Origin: an uncultured bacterium
Lineage (GTDB): Bacteria; Planctomycetota; UBA1135; GCA-002686595
NCBI GenBank assembly: GCA_938075305.1
Contig: CALJGV010000006.1
Span: 207,306 to 271,305 of the forward strand
Reading direction: 5' to 3'
DNA: 64,000 nucleotides
Below the pieces are notes generated by a model. The model was not told the DNA's origin and searched no databases. It saw only the letters and a program-made list of their open reading frames with translations. This document shows positions 24,434-34,205 of this stretch, piece after piece; within the stretch, counting starts at the first letter, position 1; the number at the start of each line of letters is the position of its first letter. A program made the position numbers and the translations under genes.

Positions 24434-27400
24434 ATGGCAGCGCCCGACTTCGTCCACCTCCACGTCCACTCGGAGTACAGCCTCCTCGATGGCGCCAACA
24501 GGATCGGCGACCTCGTCAAGGCGTGCAAGGCGGACGGGCAGCGGGCGCTGGCGCTCACGGACCACGGCAACATGCACGGGGCCGTGGAGCTCTACCAAAA
24601 GGCTCACGCCGGAGACGTCAAGCCGCTGCTCGGCTGCGAGGTGTACATCGCCAAGCGGTCGATGCGGGAGAAGCACTCCAAGAAGAACGGTAACGGCTAT
24701 AGCCACCTGACTCTCCTCGCGCGGACGAACGAGGGCTACCAGAACCTCGTGAAGCTCACGAGCGCGGGCTTCGTCGACGGGTACCACTTCAAGCCGCGCA
24801 TCGACATGGATCTCCTGCGGGACCACGCGAGCGGGATCTCCTGCCTCTCGGGCTGCCTGGCCGGTGAGATCAACCAGCTGACGCGGACGGGCAAGGAGAA
24901 GGAGGCCGAGGCCCTCGCCTCGGGGCTGCGCGACCTCTTCGGGCCCGAGCACTTCTGGCTCGAGCTCCAGCGCAACGGGCTCAACATCCAGGCCGACGCC
25001 AACGAGGCGCTGGTGAGGATCCACGAACGCACCGGGATCCCCCTCGTCGCCACGAACGACATCCACTACCTGCGCGCCGAGGACTGCCACGCTCAGGACG
25101 TCCTGCTGTGCATCAACACCGGCGCCAAGAAGGACGAGAAGGACCGCTTCCGCTTCGAGACCGACACGCTGTTCTTCAAGTCGCGGGAGGAGATGGCGCA
25201 CATGTTCCGCGACCTCCCCGACTCGGTGAAGGCCACCAATGACGTGGCCGATCAGGTCGACGTGAAGCTCACCTTCGGCGAGTACCACGTCCCCGAGTTC
25301 GTGAGCGAGACGGGCGAGGCCGCCGACGCCCTCTTCGACCGGCTCCTCGAGGAGCGGCTCGTCGAGCTGTACGGGACGGACAGCCAGCAGGCCCGCGACC
25401 GCCTCGAGCGAGAGAAGTCGATCATCCGGGAGCTCGGCTTCGTGTCGTACTTCCTCATCGTCTGGGACCTGATCAAGTGGGCCCGCGACCACGACATCGC
25501 CGTGGGCCCGGGCCGGGGCTCCGCCGCTGGATCGATCGTCGCCTACCTCCTCGACATCACGCGGCTCTGCCCCCTCAAGTACGACCTGCTGTTCGAGCGC
25601 TTCCTGAACTCGAGCCGCGTGTCGATGCCCGACATCGACATCGACTTCTGCAAGGAGGGCCGTGAGCGGGTCATCGAGTACACCCGGGAGAGGTACGGCC
25701 GCGAGTGCGTCACCCAGATCGTGACCTTCGGGACCATGGCCTCACGGACGGTCGTCCGGGACGTGGGGCGCGTCCTCGACCTCCCCCTGAACGAGATCAA
25801 CAAGATCTCCAAGAAGATCCCGGCTGGTCCCGGAGCCCCGCCCCTCGCCAGGGCCATCGAGGAGGACAGCGACCTGCAGGCGTTCCGCGACCAGGGCCCG
25901 CGCTGGAAGGAGCTGTTCCAGTACTCGGTCTCCCTGGAGGGCATGTCCCGGCACGTGTCGACCCACGCCGCGGGCGTGGTCATCACACCAGGGCCGACCG
26001 TGGACTACGTGCCCCTGGGTCGGAATGGCGATGACATCACCACCCAGTATCCGGCGCCGCAGCTGGAGGAGCTCGGGCTCCTCAAGATGGACTACCTGGG
26101 GCTCAGGACCCTGACCATCATCGAGCGCTGCCTCGACAATATCCGGCGCAGAGGACTCGAGGCCCCCGTGATGGACGAGCTCCCCCTCGACGACCCCGGG
26201 GTCTTCGAGCTCCTCATGGCGGGCGATACCCTCGGCGTGTTCCAGCTGGAATCCGAGGGGATGCGGAAGCTCCTGTCACGGCTCAAGCCGGACTGCTTCG
26301 ACGACGTGATCGCGGTGCTCGCGCTGTACCGACCGGGCCCGCTCGAGTCCGGCATGGTGGACATGTTCGTGGACCGCAAGCACGGCCGCGAGGAGATCAC
26401 GTATCCCCACAAGAGCCTGGTCCCGATCCTCGACAGCACCTACGGCTGCCTCGTCTACCAGGAGCAGGTCATGCTTGCCTCGGTGGAGCTGTCGGGCTTC
26501 TCCCTTAACGACGCCGACAACCTGCGAAAGGCGATGGGCAAGAAGAAGCCCGAGATCATGCAGAAGTTCTCGGCGCAGTTCATCGAGGGCGCCGTGGCCA
26601 ACGGCTGCGAGGAGGACGTCGCCCGGAACACCTGGGACAACATCATCAAGTTCGGTGGATACGGCTTCAACAAGTCGCACTCGGCCGCCTACGCCCTGAT
26701 CACCTACCAGACCGCCTACCTCAAGGCGCACCACCGGACCGACTTCCTCGCCGCGAACTTCTCGTGCGAGATGAGCGACTCGAACAAGATCAAGGACTTC
26801 ATCGACGACGCGAAGCGGTCCGACATCGCGATCCTCATGCCGAGCGCGACGGAGTCGGAGTGGGAGTTCCGCCCGACCCAGACCGATGACGGCGGAGAGG
26901 CGATCCGCTTCGGCATCGGCGCAGTGAAGGGCACCGGCCGGGCGGCCATCGAGGCCATGGACGCCACCCGCGCCACCCTCCTCGAGAAGGGGGAACCGCT
27001 CACCTTCCACTCCCTCGTCACGGCCGTCGACCCCCACGACATGGGCAAGATCGCTTGGGAGGCGCTCATCAAGTCCGGTGCCTTCGACGAGATGGGCCAC
27101 AACCGGGGCGCGCTCCTCGCCGCGCTGGACTCGGCCATGACGGACGCCAGCAGCGCGGCCAAGGATCGGCGCAGCGGGCAGTCCTCCATGTTTGACGCCT
27201 TCGGCGGCGCGGAGGAGCCCGACGACGACCACGAGGTGGGGATCGACGACAGCTTCGCCATCGAGAAGGCGGAGGCCCTTCGGCTCGAGTACGAGGTCCT
27301 GGGCTTCTACCTCTCCGGTCACCCCCTCGAGGAGCGCGCCGGCCTCGTGTCCTTGCTGTCGTCCTGCCCCATCCGGAAGCTGCCCGAGCTGGCCAGCCGT

Positions 27401-27913
27401 GAAGGCTCCGTCCGCATCGCGGGCCTCGTCCTCCAGAAGGCCGAGCTCGTGGTGAAGTCGGGCCGCATGGCCGGATCCAAGATGTGCCGCTTCCGGCTCG
27501 AGGACCTCTCGGGCTCGGTGGGCGTCACCTGCTTCCCCCGGACGTACGAGACTGCCCGGGACCTCATCGAGGACGGGGCCGTCCTGTTCTGCAGCGGCAA
27601 GCTGGAGGAAGGCGCCGACGAGCCCGCCATGCTCCTCGACGAGGTCATGGGCCTCTCGGACGCCCTCAAGCGCTTCCGCGGGGGCCTCGAGCTCAAGGTC
27701 TCCCCCAGCGACCGCAGCAAGCTAAGGGAGCTCAGGGACACGTGCGCGCGCTACCCCGGCGAGAACCCGCTGTTCTTTCAGGCCCTCGGCGAGGACGGGC
27801 TCACCCGGCGCGTCCGGGCGAGCAAGGAGCGCAGCGTCACGATCTCCGAGGAGCTCGCCGGAGAGCTCTGCGACCTGCTCGGCCACGACCGAGTCGGCAT
27901 CGTGCGGGTCTGA
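24434..27913 (+). CDS. dnaE: DNA polymerase III alpha subunit
   Basis: A 1159-residue replicative polymerase of the DnaE1 class. The PHP domain starts HLHVHSEYSLLDG. The palm has the catalytic aspartates in PDIDIDF. A helix-hairpin-helix region follows, and the C-terminus holds an OB fold (near 1000-1070) and a tau-binding tail. Length matches E. coli DnaE (1160). No DnaQ-type exonuclease domain is fused. It starts 100 bases after the carbamoyltransferase stop and ends in a perfect bidirectional terminator, so it may share that transcript. Confidence 0.98.
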   Translation: MAAPDFVHLHVHSEYSLLDGANRIGDLVKACKADGQRALALTDHGNMHGAVELYQKAHAGDVKPLLGCEVYIAKRSMREKHSKKNGNGYSHLTLLARTNEGYQNLVKLTSAGFVDGYHFKPRIDMDLLRDHASGISCLSGCLAGEINQLTRTGKEKEAEALASGLRDLFGPEHFWLELQRNGLNIQADANEALVRIHERTGIPLVATNDIHYLRAEDCHAQDVLLCINTGAKKDEKDRFRFETDTLFFKSREEMAHMFRDLPDSVKATNDVADQVDVKLTFGEYHVPEFVSETGEAADALFDRLLEERLVELYGTDSQQARDRLEREKSIIRELGFVSYFLIVWDLIKWARDHDIAVGPGRGSAAGSIVAYLLDITRLCPLKYDLLFERFLNSSRVSMPDIDIDFCKEGRERVIEYTRERYGRECVTQIVTFGTMASRTVVRDVGRVLDLPLNEINKISKKIPAGPGAPPLARAIEEDSDLQAFRDQGPRWKELFQYSVSLEGMSRHVSTHAAGVVITPGPTVDYVPLGRNGDDITTQYPAPQLEELGLLKMDYLGLRTLTIIERCLDNIRRRGLEAPVMDELPLDDPGVFELLMAGDTLGVFQLESEGMRKLLSRLKPDCFDDVIAVLALYRPGPLESGMVDMFVDRKHGREEITYPHKSLVPILDSTYGCLVYQEQVMLASVELSGFSLNDADNLRKAMGKKKPEIMQKFSAQFIEGAVANGCEEDVARNTWDNIIKFGGYGFNKSHSAAYALITYQTAYLKAHHRTDFLAANFSCEMSDSNKIKDFIDDAKRSDIAILMPSATESEWEFRPTQTDDGGEAIRFGIGAVKGTGRAAIEAMDATRATLLEKGEPLTFHSLVTAVDPHDMGKIAWEALIKSGAFDEMGHNRGALLAALDSAMTDASSAAKDRRSGQSSMFDAFGGAEEPDDDHEVGIDDSFAIEKAEALRLEYEVLGFYLSGHPLEERAGLVSLLSSCPIRKLPELASREGSVRIAGLVLQKAELVVKSGRMAGSKMCRFRLEDLSGSVGVTCFPRTYETARDLIEDGAVLFCSGKLEEGADEPAMLLDEVMGLSDALKRFRGGLELKVSPSDRSKLRELRDTCARYPGENPLFFQALGEDGLTRRVRASKERSVTISEELAGELCDLLGHDRVGIVRV

Positions 27914-27940
27914 TCGGCGCTGGCCCGCGCTGTCCACGAA

Positions 27941-27973
27941 AGCGGCGCGCGCCCGGTCAGGGCGCGCGCCGCT
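27941..27973. terminator. Bidirectional terminator between dnaE and adk
   Basis: A perfect 14-bp stem (AGCGGCGCGCGCCC with its complement) and a 5-base loop lie between the convergent dnaE and adk genes. It can serve both strands. There is no long T-run on either side. Confidence 0.75.
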
Positions 27974-28009
27974 CGTGCTCACCGGCCCGGAGGCCCTGGG
28001 GCTGACTCG

Positions 28010-28597
28010 CTAGACCGCAGCGCGAATGCGCTCGGCGACCTCTTCGATCGAGCCGACGCCGTCCACGAAGTACAGCGGCACCTCGCCCTGGCCCTCGTAG
28101 TACGCGATGCAAGGCTCGGACTGCTCCTTGTAGGTCGCGATCCGACGCTCGATGACCGCCGGATCCGCGTCGTCCGCGCGGCTCTCCTTCTCAGCCCGCC
28201 CCTTCAGGCGAGCCTTGAGCTCCTCATCGGGCACGGTGAGGACCACCACGCCCGAGAGCTTGGTGCCCTTCCCGGCGAGGAATCCGTCCAGCCATGCGGC
28301 CTGGGGCACGTTGCGCGGGAAGCCGTCCAGCAGGACCCCCTCCGCCACATCCGTCTGATGCAGACGGTCCGCCACTAGGCGGTTGGTCAGAGAGTCCGGC
28401 ACGAGGGTCCCCGAGGCCAGGAGGCTCTGGACCTCCTTGCCGAGGTCCGTGCCGCCCTGGATGTTGGCCCGGAACATATCCCCCGTCGAGACGTGCGGGA
28501 CACTCAGGTGCTCCTTCAACGAGTGCGCCTGGGTCCCCTTGCCCGCCGCGGGCGGTCCGAAGATCAGGAAGTGGCGAGTCACTTGGCTCGGGCTCAC
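28010..28597 (-). CDS. adk: Adenylate kinase
   Basis: A 195-residue adenylate kinase with P-loop [11 protein letters not shown], the AMP-binding STGDMFR and LLDGFPR, and the LID arginines in [12 protein letters not shown]. The LID is the short type without a zinc domain. The start is GTG at 28597, overlapping the rplQ stop by four bases (GTGA). In E. coli-like spc operons adk, when present, follows secY; here it sits at the end of the alpha cluster. Confidence 0.97.
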   Translation of the reverse strand: MSPSQVTRHFLIFGPPAAGKGTQAHSLKEHLSVPHVSTGDMFRANIQGGTDLGKEVQSLLASGTLVPDSLTNRLVADRLHQTDVAEGVLLDGFPRNVPQAAWLDGFLAGKGTKLSGVVVLTVPDEELKARLKGRAEKESRADDADPAVIERRIATYKEQSEPCIAYYEGQGEVPLYFVDGVGSIEEVAERIRAAV

Positions 28598-28998
28598 TCG
28601 GCAGCGGCTTCGGGCTCGGCCACGGCCTCTTCGCGAGGCGTACGCTCCACGAACTCGAGGATCGCGCGCTCGCCGTTATCCCCCAGCCGGCGCTTGGCCA
28701 GCTTGATGATGCGGCAGTAGCCGCCGGGACGCTCCGCGAAGCGAGGGCCGAGCACGTCGAACAGCTTGATGGTGCCGTCCTTGCTGCGCAGCTTCGAGAA
28801 GGCGCGGCGGCGATTGTGCTGAGACGGGTCCTTGGCCATCGTCACCAGCTTCTCGACGAACGGCTTGACGGCCTTCGCCTTCTGGACGGTGGTGATGATG
28901 CGCTCGTGCTCGATCAGCGACGCAGCCATGTTTCGAGTCATGGCAATACGGTGGCTGGTGGTTCGGCCGAGCTTGTAACCGGCAACGCGGTGTCGCAT
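28594..28998 (-). CDS. rplQ: 50S ribosomal protein L17
   Basis: A 134-residue L17 starting [17 protein letters not shown], with [15 protein letters not shown] and a short acidic alanine-rich tail. It follows rpoA as in the standard alpha operon and is translationally coupled to adk. Confidence 0.98.
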   Translation of the reverse strand: MRHRVAGYKLGRTTSHRIAMTRNMAASLIEHERIITTVQKAKAVKPFVEKLVTMAKDPSQHNRRRAFSKLRSKDGTIKLFDVLGPRFAERPGGYCRIIKLAKRRLGDNGERAILEFVERTPREEAVAEPEAAAE

Positions 28999-29016
28999 GG
29001 GTCTTTGGTGGTCTCG

Positions 29017-29039
29017 CGCCCGCCGAGGAGCGGCGGGCG
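29017..29039 (-). terminator. Hairpin between rpoA and rplQ
   Basis: A perfect 9-bp stem CGCCCGCCG/CGGCGGGCG with a 5-base loop lies in the rpoA-rplQ gap. Without a T-run it is more likely an attenuating or stabilising element than a full stop. Confidence 0.45.
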
Positions 29040-29108
29040 TCCCCGTTGGAGGGGATCTTCAGGGGGGTGTCGGGAGCGGCCAGAGCCGGCCGCGCCCGTC
29101 GTTCAGGA

Positions 29109-30101
29109 TCAGTCGACGCGCATGCCCAGCGACAGGCCGCGCTCCGCAAGCTTGGCCTTGATCTCCGTGAGGGAGGTCTTGCCGAGGTTCTTGAGGTTGA
29201 TGACGTCGTTCTCGGACATGGTCACCAGGTCAAAGAGGGTCTGGAGGTTGGCCCCATCCAGGCAGTTTCGCGCCCGGACCGAGAGCTCGAGCTCCGCGAT
29301 CGGCGCCTCGAGGAGGCGGCTGAGCTCGCTGTCCTCCTGACGCTTCGGGTTGAACTCAGAGGACTGCGGGGTCTCCAGCAGGGGCGTCCCGTCACGCGTC
29401 TCGCCCTGGAGGACGAACGGGTTCAGGTGCTTGCGGTAGATCTTCGCAGCCTCGGTGAGCGCCAGCTGGGGCGTCACGGTCCCGTCGGTCCAGACCTCGA
29501 GGATGAGCCGGTCATAGTTGGTGAACTTGCCGACGCGGGTGGCCTCGATGGAGTACCTCACGCGCTGGACCGGCGAGTAGCTGGAGTCCACGGGGATGGT
29601 CCCGAGCTCCTGCCCCTCCATGCGGTTCTCCTCGGCGGGGATGTACCCGCGACCGCGCTGCACCTCGAGCTCGATGTCGAGCTCTCGGTCCATGGTGAGC
29701 GTGCAGATGTGCAGGTCCTCGTTGATGACTCGGGCTCCGCCCTCGCACTCAACGTCAGCGCCGGTCACCGCGCCCTCGCTGGAACGCTGGATGCGGCAGG
29801 TGATGGTCTCATCCCCGTCGTACTCAACGCGCAGGCGCTTCAGGTTGAGGATGATGTCGGCAACGTCCTCGTAGACACCTTCGAGGCTGTCGAACTCATG
29901 GTTCGCGCCCTCGATACGGACGGCTGTGACCGCGCAGCCCTCGATGGACGAGAGCAGGACACGACGGAGGCCGTTGCCGATGGTGTGCCCGAAGCCGCGT
30001 TCGAAGGGGTCGATCAGGAAGCGACCGTACTCTTCGGTCAGCGACTCCTGCTCGGCCTCGACGCGCGAGGGAAGTTCAAAGTTACGCCAGCGGATCCTCA
30101 T
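29109..30101 (-). CDS. rpoA: RNA polymerase alpha subunit
   Basis: A 330-residue alpha subunit. The N-terminal dimerisation domain includes ERGFGHTIGNGLRRVLLSSI. The C-terminal domain has RNCLDGANLQTLFDLV and LKNLGKTSLTEIKAKL, which contact UP elements and activators. The linker of about 20 residues is normal. It follows rpsD with a 187-base gap containing two hairpins. Confidence 0.98.
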   Translation of the reverse strand: MRIRWRNFELPSRVEAEQESLTEEYGRFLIDPFERGFGHTIGNGLRRVLLSSIEGCAVTAVRIEGANHEFDSLEGVYEDVADIILNLKRLRVEYDGDETITCRIQRSSEGAVTGADVECEGGARVINEDLHICTLTMDRELDIELEVQRGRGYIPAEENRMEGQELGTIPVDSSYSPVQRVRYSIEATRVGKFTNYDRLILEVWTDGTVTPQLALTEAAKIYRKHLNPFVLQGETRDGTPLLETPQSSEFNPKRQEDSELSRLLEAPIAELELSVRARNCLDGANLQTLFDLVTMSENDVINLKNLGKTSLTEIKAKLAERGLSLGMRVD

Positions 30102-30218
30102 TTTCTTGGGCCCTCTGAGAGGGAACGGCCAGGGGCGGCTTCGCCGCGGACTTGGGGCCGTATTGGGGGATTCGGAGTTGAAAGGGGACGGTTTGGGGGG
30201 AGCGCCGCGGCGGGGAGA

Positions 30219-30237
30219 CCGCCCAAAAGGAGGGCGG
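30219..30237 (-). terminator. Second hairpin in the rpsD-rpoA gap
   Basis: CCGCCC and GGGCGG enclose a 7-base loop (TCCTTTT on the minus strand). It lies 52 bases past the rpsD stop and follows a first hairpin. The pair may modulate rpoA levels relative to the upstream ribosomal genes. Confidence 0.4.
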
Positions 30238-30263
30238 AGTCGTCAGCCGCGGAGCCAACCATC

Positions 30264-30283
30264 GTGGGCTCCGAGGAGCCCAC
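30264..30283 (-). terminator. Hairpin directly after rpsD
   Basis: A perfect 8-bp stem GTGGGCTC/GAGCCCAC with a 4-base loop begins six bases past the rpsD stop codon. No T-run follows. Confidence 0.45.
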
Positions 30284-30288
30284 TCGAA

Positions 30289-30918
30289 TCACTTGGAGCA
30301 GAGCTCGACGATGAGCTGCTCCTGGATCGGGAACTGGAAGTCTTCGCGCTTCGGCAGCGAGGAAACGGTGATGGCCATCCCATCGGCGTCGACGCTGAGC
30401 CAGTCCGGCTGGACGCCGCCCTTGTTCACGTCGATGAAGCCAGAGACGATCTTCTTGGTGTTCTCCTTGTCGCGCGGCTGGAGCACATCGCCCGGACGCA
30501 CGCGGTAGGAGGGGATCGTCACGCGCTTGCCGTTCACGAGGAAGTGGCCGTGGTTCACCATCTGCCGCGCCTGGGCGAGGGTCGTGGCGAAGCCACCGGC
30601 GAGCACGACGTTGTCCATGCGGCGGCTGAGGAGCGCCAGCAGGTTCTCACCCGTGTTGCCCTTCATACGCTCGGCCTCGGCGAAGTAGCGCTTGAACTGA
30701 CGCTCGAGCACGCCGAAGACGCGCTTCAGCTTCTGCTTCTCCCGCAGGCGGACACCGTACTCGGTGACCTTGCGTCGGCTCTGGGCGTGCACCCCCGGCG
30801 GGTAGTCCCGTCGCTGGAGCACGGCCACTTTGCCGCTGGAGGTGTTTTGGCCGAGGAAGAAGAGGTTCATCCCTTCTCGACGGCACTGCTTGATCTTGGG
30901 TCCGGTGTAACGAGCCAT
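30289..30918 (-). CDS. rpsD: 30S ribosomal protein S4
   Basis: A 209-residue S4 starting MARYTGPKIKQCRREGMNLF. The S4 RNA-binding domain carries FATTLAQARQMVNHGHFLVN. No N-terminal zinc cysteines are present (only one Cys near the start), so it is the zinc-free type. The start was set at the conserved MARYTGP; the longer frame upstream is spurious. In other bacteria S4 represses the alpha operon. Confidence 0.98.
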   Translation of the reverse strand: MARYTGPKIKQCRREGMNLFFLGQNTSSGKVAVLQRRDYPPGVHAQSRRKVTEYGVRLREKQKLKRVFGVLERQFKRYFAEAERMKGNTGENLLALLSRRMDNVVLAGGFATTLAQARQMVNHGHFLVNGKRVTIPSYRVRPGDVLQPRDKENTKKIVSGFIDVNKGGVQPDWLSVDADGMAITVSSLPKREDFQFPIQEQLIVELCSK

Positions 30919-30973
30919 ATCGGTCCTAGGCTGATCCTTGGTCCTACGTGGTGGGCTTGCGCGAAACGCGCGA

Positions 30974-31354
30974 TCAGACGCGGCGGCGCTTCTTCGCGCG
31001 GCAGCCGTTGTGCGGAAGCGGGGTGACGTCCTCGATCGAGGACACGCGGAGGCCGGCGTTTGCCAGGGCTCGGACGGCCGACTCGCGGCCGGATCCAGCG
31101 CCCTTGACGCGCACCTCGACCTCCTTGAGGCCATGGCGCATTGCGGCCTGGGCCGCGTTATCTGCAGCGCGCTGGGCGGCGAAGGGGGTGCTCTTACGCG
31201 TCCCCTTGAAGCCCTGACTGCCTGCGGTGCCCCACGAAATCGTGTTGCCCGCGGGGTCGGTGATCGTCACGTGAGTGTTGTTAAACGTCGACTTCACGTG
31301 GACGATGCCCTTGACGATGTTCTTCTTCGCCTTGCGCTTCGTGCTCTTAGCCAT
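30974..31354 (-). CDS. rpsK: 30S ribosomal protein S11
   Basis: A 126-residue S11 with [19 protein letters not shown], the conserved [17 protein letters not shown] and the C-terminal [17 protein letters not shown]. It lies in the usual S13-S11-S4 order. A hairpin GCGAGC/GCTCGC at 31385-31399 lies in the gap before it. Confidence 0.98.
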   Translation of the reverse strand: MAKSTKRKAKKNIVKGIVHVKSTFNNTHVTITDPAGNTISWGTAGSQGFKGTRKSTPFAAQRAADNAAQAAMRHGLKEVEVRVKGAGSGRESAVRALANAGLRVSSIEDVTPLPHNGCRAKKRRRV

Positions 31355-31437
31355 GGATCTGAATCGGGTCGGAGTGCAGGTTCAGCGAGCGAAGCTCGCC
31401 AGGTCCTGCGGGGTGTTTCGGTGTGCCGTGCGCTCGG

Positions 31438-31815
31438 TCACTTCTTGATGGACTTCTTGCCAGCGACCGTCTTCTTCGGTCCCTTGCGCGAGCGGGCGTT
31501 GGTGCGGGTCCGCTGACCGCGCACGGGGAGGCCGCGCCGGTGACGGAGGCCGCGGTAGCAGCCAATGTCCCGGAGCCGGGTGATGGCCTGCGCCAGGGAG
31601 CGCCGGAGCTCTCCCTCGACGTTGTAGTTCTTCTGCAGGTGGGTCGCGATCGCGGTGACCTGCTCCTCGTTGAGGTCCCGGGCCTTCATGCCCGGGTCGA
31701 GGTTGAGGTCGCGACAGACGTCCAGGGCCGTCTTGCGGCCAACGCCGAAGATGTAGGTCAGGCTGATCTCCAAACGCTTGTCGTTCGGAATGTCGACGCC
31801 AATGACGCGTGCCAT
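31438..31815 (-). CDS. rpsM: 30S ribosomal protein S13
   Basis: A 125-residue S13 starting [20 protein letters not shown], with IFGVGRKTA and the basic tail [19 protein letters not shown] that touches the P-site tRNA. The gap upstream contains a -10-like TAGCAT, but I found no matching -35. Confidence 0.98.
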   Translation of the reverse strand: MARVIGVDIPNDKRLEISLTYIFGVGRKTALDVCRDLNLDPGMKARDLNEEQVTAIATHLQKNYNVEGELRRSLAQAITRLRDIGCYRGLRHRRGLPVRGQRTRTNARSRKGPKKTVAGKKSIKK

Positions 31816-31893
31816 GGGATGGTGGGGTGAGGGGATGCTATCCGGCGGTCAAGGCCGGACGGGTCGCTGGTGGATTGAGAGGGGCGCGGGGGC

Positions 31894-32013
31894 TTACTTG
31901 CCCTGGCGCTGCTTGTGACGGGGGTCCGCGTTGCAGATGACCCGCACAACGCCGCGACGGCGGACGATCTTGCAGGAGGAGCACATGCGACGGACGCTGC
32001 TTCGAACTTTCAT
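31894..32013 (-). CDS. rpmJ: 50S ribosomal protein L36
   Basis: A 39-residue L36 reading [20 protein letters not shown] and ending [10 protein letters not shown]. The zinc ligands C11, C14, C27 and H33 are present, so this is the zinc-binding form. The C-terminal part is slightly longer than the usual 37-38 residues. Its ATG overlaps the infA stop by four bases (ATGA), so the two are probably translationally coupled. Confidence 0.96.
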   Translation of the reverse strand: MKVRSSVRRMCSSCKIVRRRGVVRVICNADPRHKQRQGK

Positions 32014-32270
32014 CTTCTTCTTCTCCTCCGGCCGCGGCCGCCACGACGGCGACGCTCACCTCGGCAGGTGATTCGGCCCTTGGTCAGGTCATAGGGGGAC
32101 ATCTCGACAGTGATCTTGTCGCCGGGGAGGATTCGGATGTAGTGCATCCGCATCTTGCCGGAGACGTGCGCGAGGATCTCGTGACCGGACTCCAGCTTCG
32201 CCCGAAAGCGGGCGTTGGGGAGAGCCTCAGTGACGATGGCCTCAACGGTGATCGGTTCTTCTTTCGCCAT
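32010..32270 (-). CDS. infA: Translation initiation factor IF-1 with arginine-rich tail
   Basis: An 86-residue IF-1. The OB-fold matches the family ([46 protein letters not shown]). Standard IF-1 ends at about residue 72; here about 14 extra residues, almost all Arg and Gly, follow. IF-1 blocks the ribosomal A site during initiation. It lies between secY and rpmJ, the common position in spc clusters. The stop overlaps the rpmJ start. Confidence 0.96.
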   Translation of the reverse strand: MAKEEPITVEAIVTEALPNARFRAKLESGHEILAHVSGKMRMHYIRILPGDKITVEMSPYDLTKGRITCRGERRRRGGRGRRRRRR

Positions 32271-32276
32271 GGGCTG

Positions 32277-33647
32277 TTACTCGGCACCGCCTTCAGCAGC
32301 GCCGTCGCGCTTGGTCCAGGATGCGTTTCCGCGGGCCTGGCCCTTGCGCTTACCTGACCCGCCGCCGGGAGGGCCACTCGGAGCCGCCCCACCGTCGTAG
32401 GCCTTCATGACGAGCTGAGCCTGGAGCTTGTCGACAAGCTCGAGCGCGACGCCCACGACGATCAGCACGCTGGTGCCGCCGAGGAAGTAACGCATCTCCA
32501 GGGTCAGGTTGGAGTTCTTGGTGATGAAGTTCGGCAGCACCGCGATGACGGCGAGGAAAGCCGCGCCGGCGAGGGTGATGCGAGTCAGCACGCTGGAAAG
32601 GTACTCGGCAGTCTTCGCTCCGGGACGGATGCCCGGGATGAAGGAGCCGTGCTCCCTGAGGTTCTTGGCGATCTCCTCGGGCTGGAACATCAGACGGTTC
32701 CAGAAGAAGCAGAAGGAGAAGATCAGGACCAGGTAGATGGCCGTGTAGACGAACCCGGTCGGGTCCTGGAACATCCGCGTTCCGTATCCCCAGCCGATCC
32801 AGTCGAACAGGATGCCCGGGATCACGAAGAGGACCGAGGCGAAGATGATCGGCATGACGCCGGCCATGTTGACCTTGAGCGGCAGGAAGTGACGCTGTCC
32901 CCCATACACCCGGCGGCCTCGCTGGAGGCGGGCGTACTGGATCGGGATTCGACGGGCGCCCTTGTGCATGAAGACCACCACGAAGATGGTCACGGCCCAG
33001 ACGAGCAGGAGGAACACCATGATGTTCCAGAACTCGTCGCTGCTGCGCAGGTTCAGGATGCTCGACGGCATCGAGGCGATGATGCCCGCCATGATGATGA
33101 GCGAGGCGCCGTTCCCAACGCCGTACTCCGTGATCAGCTCGCCGATCCACATGACCAGCAGGGCGCCGGTCACCAGGGCACCGATGACGATGAACGCCAG
33201 GGCGACCTTGTTCTGGGCCATGGTCGGGTCGACCATCTCCGGGCGGGCGAGGAACACGCCCGTGTAGATGAAGATGGCCTGGACCAGGGCGATGGGCACC
33301 GTGGTCAGGCGCGTCCACTGGGTGATCTTCTTCTGGCCTGCAGCGCCCTCCTTGGAGACCGCCTCGAGGGCAGGTGACACCTTGGTGAGCATGGAGAAGA
33401 TGATCGACGCCGAGATGAACGGCATGATCCCCAGGGAGAAGATCGTCTGGGAACCGATCGCTCCCCCCGACAGTGCGGACAGGAGGCCGAAGATCCCCTC
33501 GTTGGCCTGCTCGTCCAGATACTGGGGGCTCATCCCCGGGATGGGGATCTGGAAGCCGACCCTGTACGCGATCAGAAGGCCCAGCGTGCGAAGGATTCGC
33601 TGCCGGGTCTCCGGGATCTTGAACAGCTTGAGGAAGTTGTTCTCCAC
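32277..33647 (-). CDS. secY: Protein translocase subunit SecY
   Basis: A 456-residue SecY with ten predicted membrane helices. Motifs include RVGFQIPIPGM near the start, the plug region SGGAIGSQTIFSLGIMPFIS and, in the last third, RPGAKTAEYLSSVLTRITL. It is the central channel for protein export. It sits in the standard spc position after rplO and six bases before infA. Confidence 0.98.
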   Translation of the reverse strand: MENNFLKLFKIPETRQRILRTLGLLIAYRVGFQIPIPGMSPQYLDEQANEGIFGLLSALSGGAIGSQTIFSLGIMPFISASIIFSMLTKVSPALEAVSKEGAAGQKKITQWTRLTTVPIALVQAIFIYTGVFLARPEMVDPTMAQNKVALAFIVIGALVTGALLVMWIGELITEYGVGNGASLIIMAGIIASMPSSILNLRSSDEFWNIMVFLLLVWAVTIFVVVFMHKGARRIPIQYARLQRGRRVYGGQRHFLPLKVNMAGVMPIIFASVLFVIPGILFDWIGWGYGTRMFQDPTGFVYTAIYLVLIFSFCFFWNRLMFQPEEIAKNLREHGSFIPGIRPGAKTAEYLSSVLTRITLAGAAFLAVIAVLPNFITKNSNLTLEMRYFLGGTSVLIVVGVALELVDKLQAQLVMKAYDGGAAPSGPPGGGSGKRKGQARGNASWTKRDGAAEGGAE

Positions 33648-33691
33648 TGGGTTTGTGCGGTGGTGGCCGAGGGGGGGAAGGGGAGGATGAA

Positions 33692-34171
33692 TCAGGCGTC
33701 GCTGGCGGCGGCCTCGCGGCCACGACCATCCAGCTCGACGACGGTGCCGCCGGCCTTCTCGATCTTCTCGCGTGCGGTCTTCGAGAAGCGCTGGGCCCGG
33801 ACGGTCAGCTTGGTGCTGAGGTCGCCGTTCCCGAGGAGCTTGAGGAGCTCGGTGTTCTTGGAGGCCAGACCCTTGGCGAGGATCGCGTCGAGGTCGACGG
33901 TGGCGCCGTCCTCGAACGCGTCCAGGAGGCCGACGTTCAGGATCGTGTAGTCCGTACGGAACCGGGCGTTGGTGAAGCCACGCTTCGGCACCTGACGGTA
34001 GATCGGCATCTGGCCACCCTCGTAGCCAGCGCGACGGCTGGCGCCCGAGCGCTGACCGCGACCCTTGTGGCCGCGACCGGAGGTCTTGCCGTTACCGCTA
34101 CCCGTACCGCGACCCACGCGCTGGCGGGTGGCGTACTTGGTGCCCTTGGAGCAGACAGTCTTGAGGTCCAT
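33692..34171 (-). CDS. rplO: 50S ribosomal protein L15
   Basis: A 159-residue L15 with the glycine-rich N-terminal arm (GRGTGSGNGKTSGRGHKGRG) and RRAGYEGGQMPIYRQVPKRG. It follows rpsE directly; the rpmD (L30) gene normally found between them is absent, the gap being only 34 bases. Confidence 0.97.
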   Translation of the reverse strand: MDLKTVCSKGTKYATRQRVGRGTGSGNGKTSGRGHKGRGQRSGASRRAGYEGGQMPIYRQVPKRGFTNARFRTDYTILNVGLLDAFEDGATVDLDAILAKGLASKNTELLKLLGNGDLSTKLTVRAQRFSKTAREKIEKAGGTVVELDGRGREAAASDA

Positions 34172-34205
34172 GTCTTCTAGGTGTCTCGGTGGAGGTGCGG
34201 CGCGA

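Noticed and set aside
31816..31893. TAGCAT near 31844 as a -10 for rpsM
   Set aside because: The matching -35 region (CCCGTC) has no resemblance to consensus, and the gene lies inside a continuous cluster.
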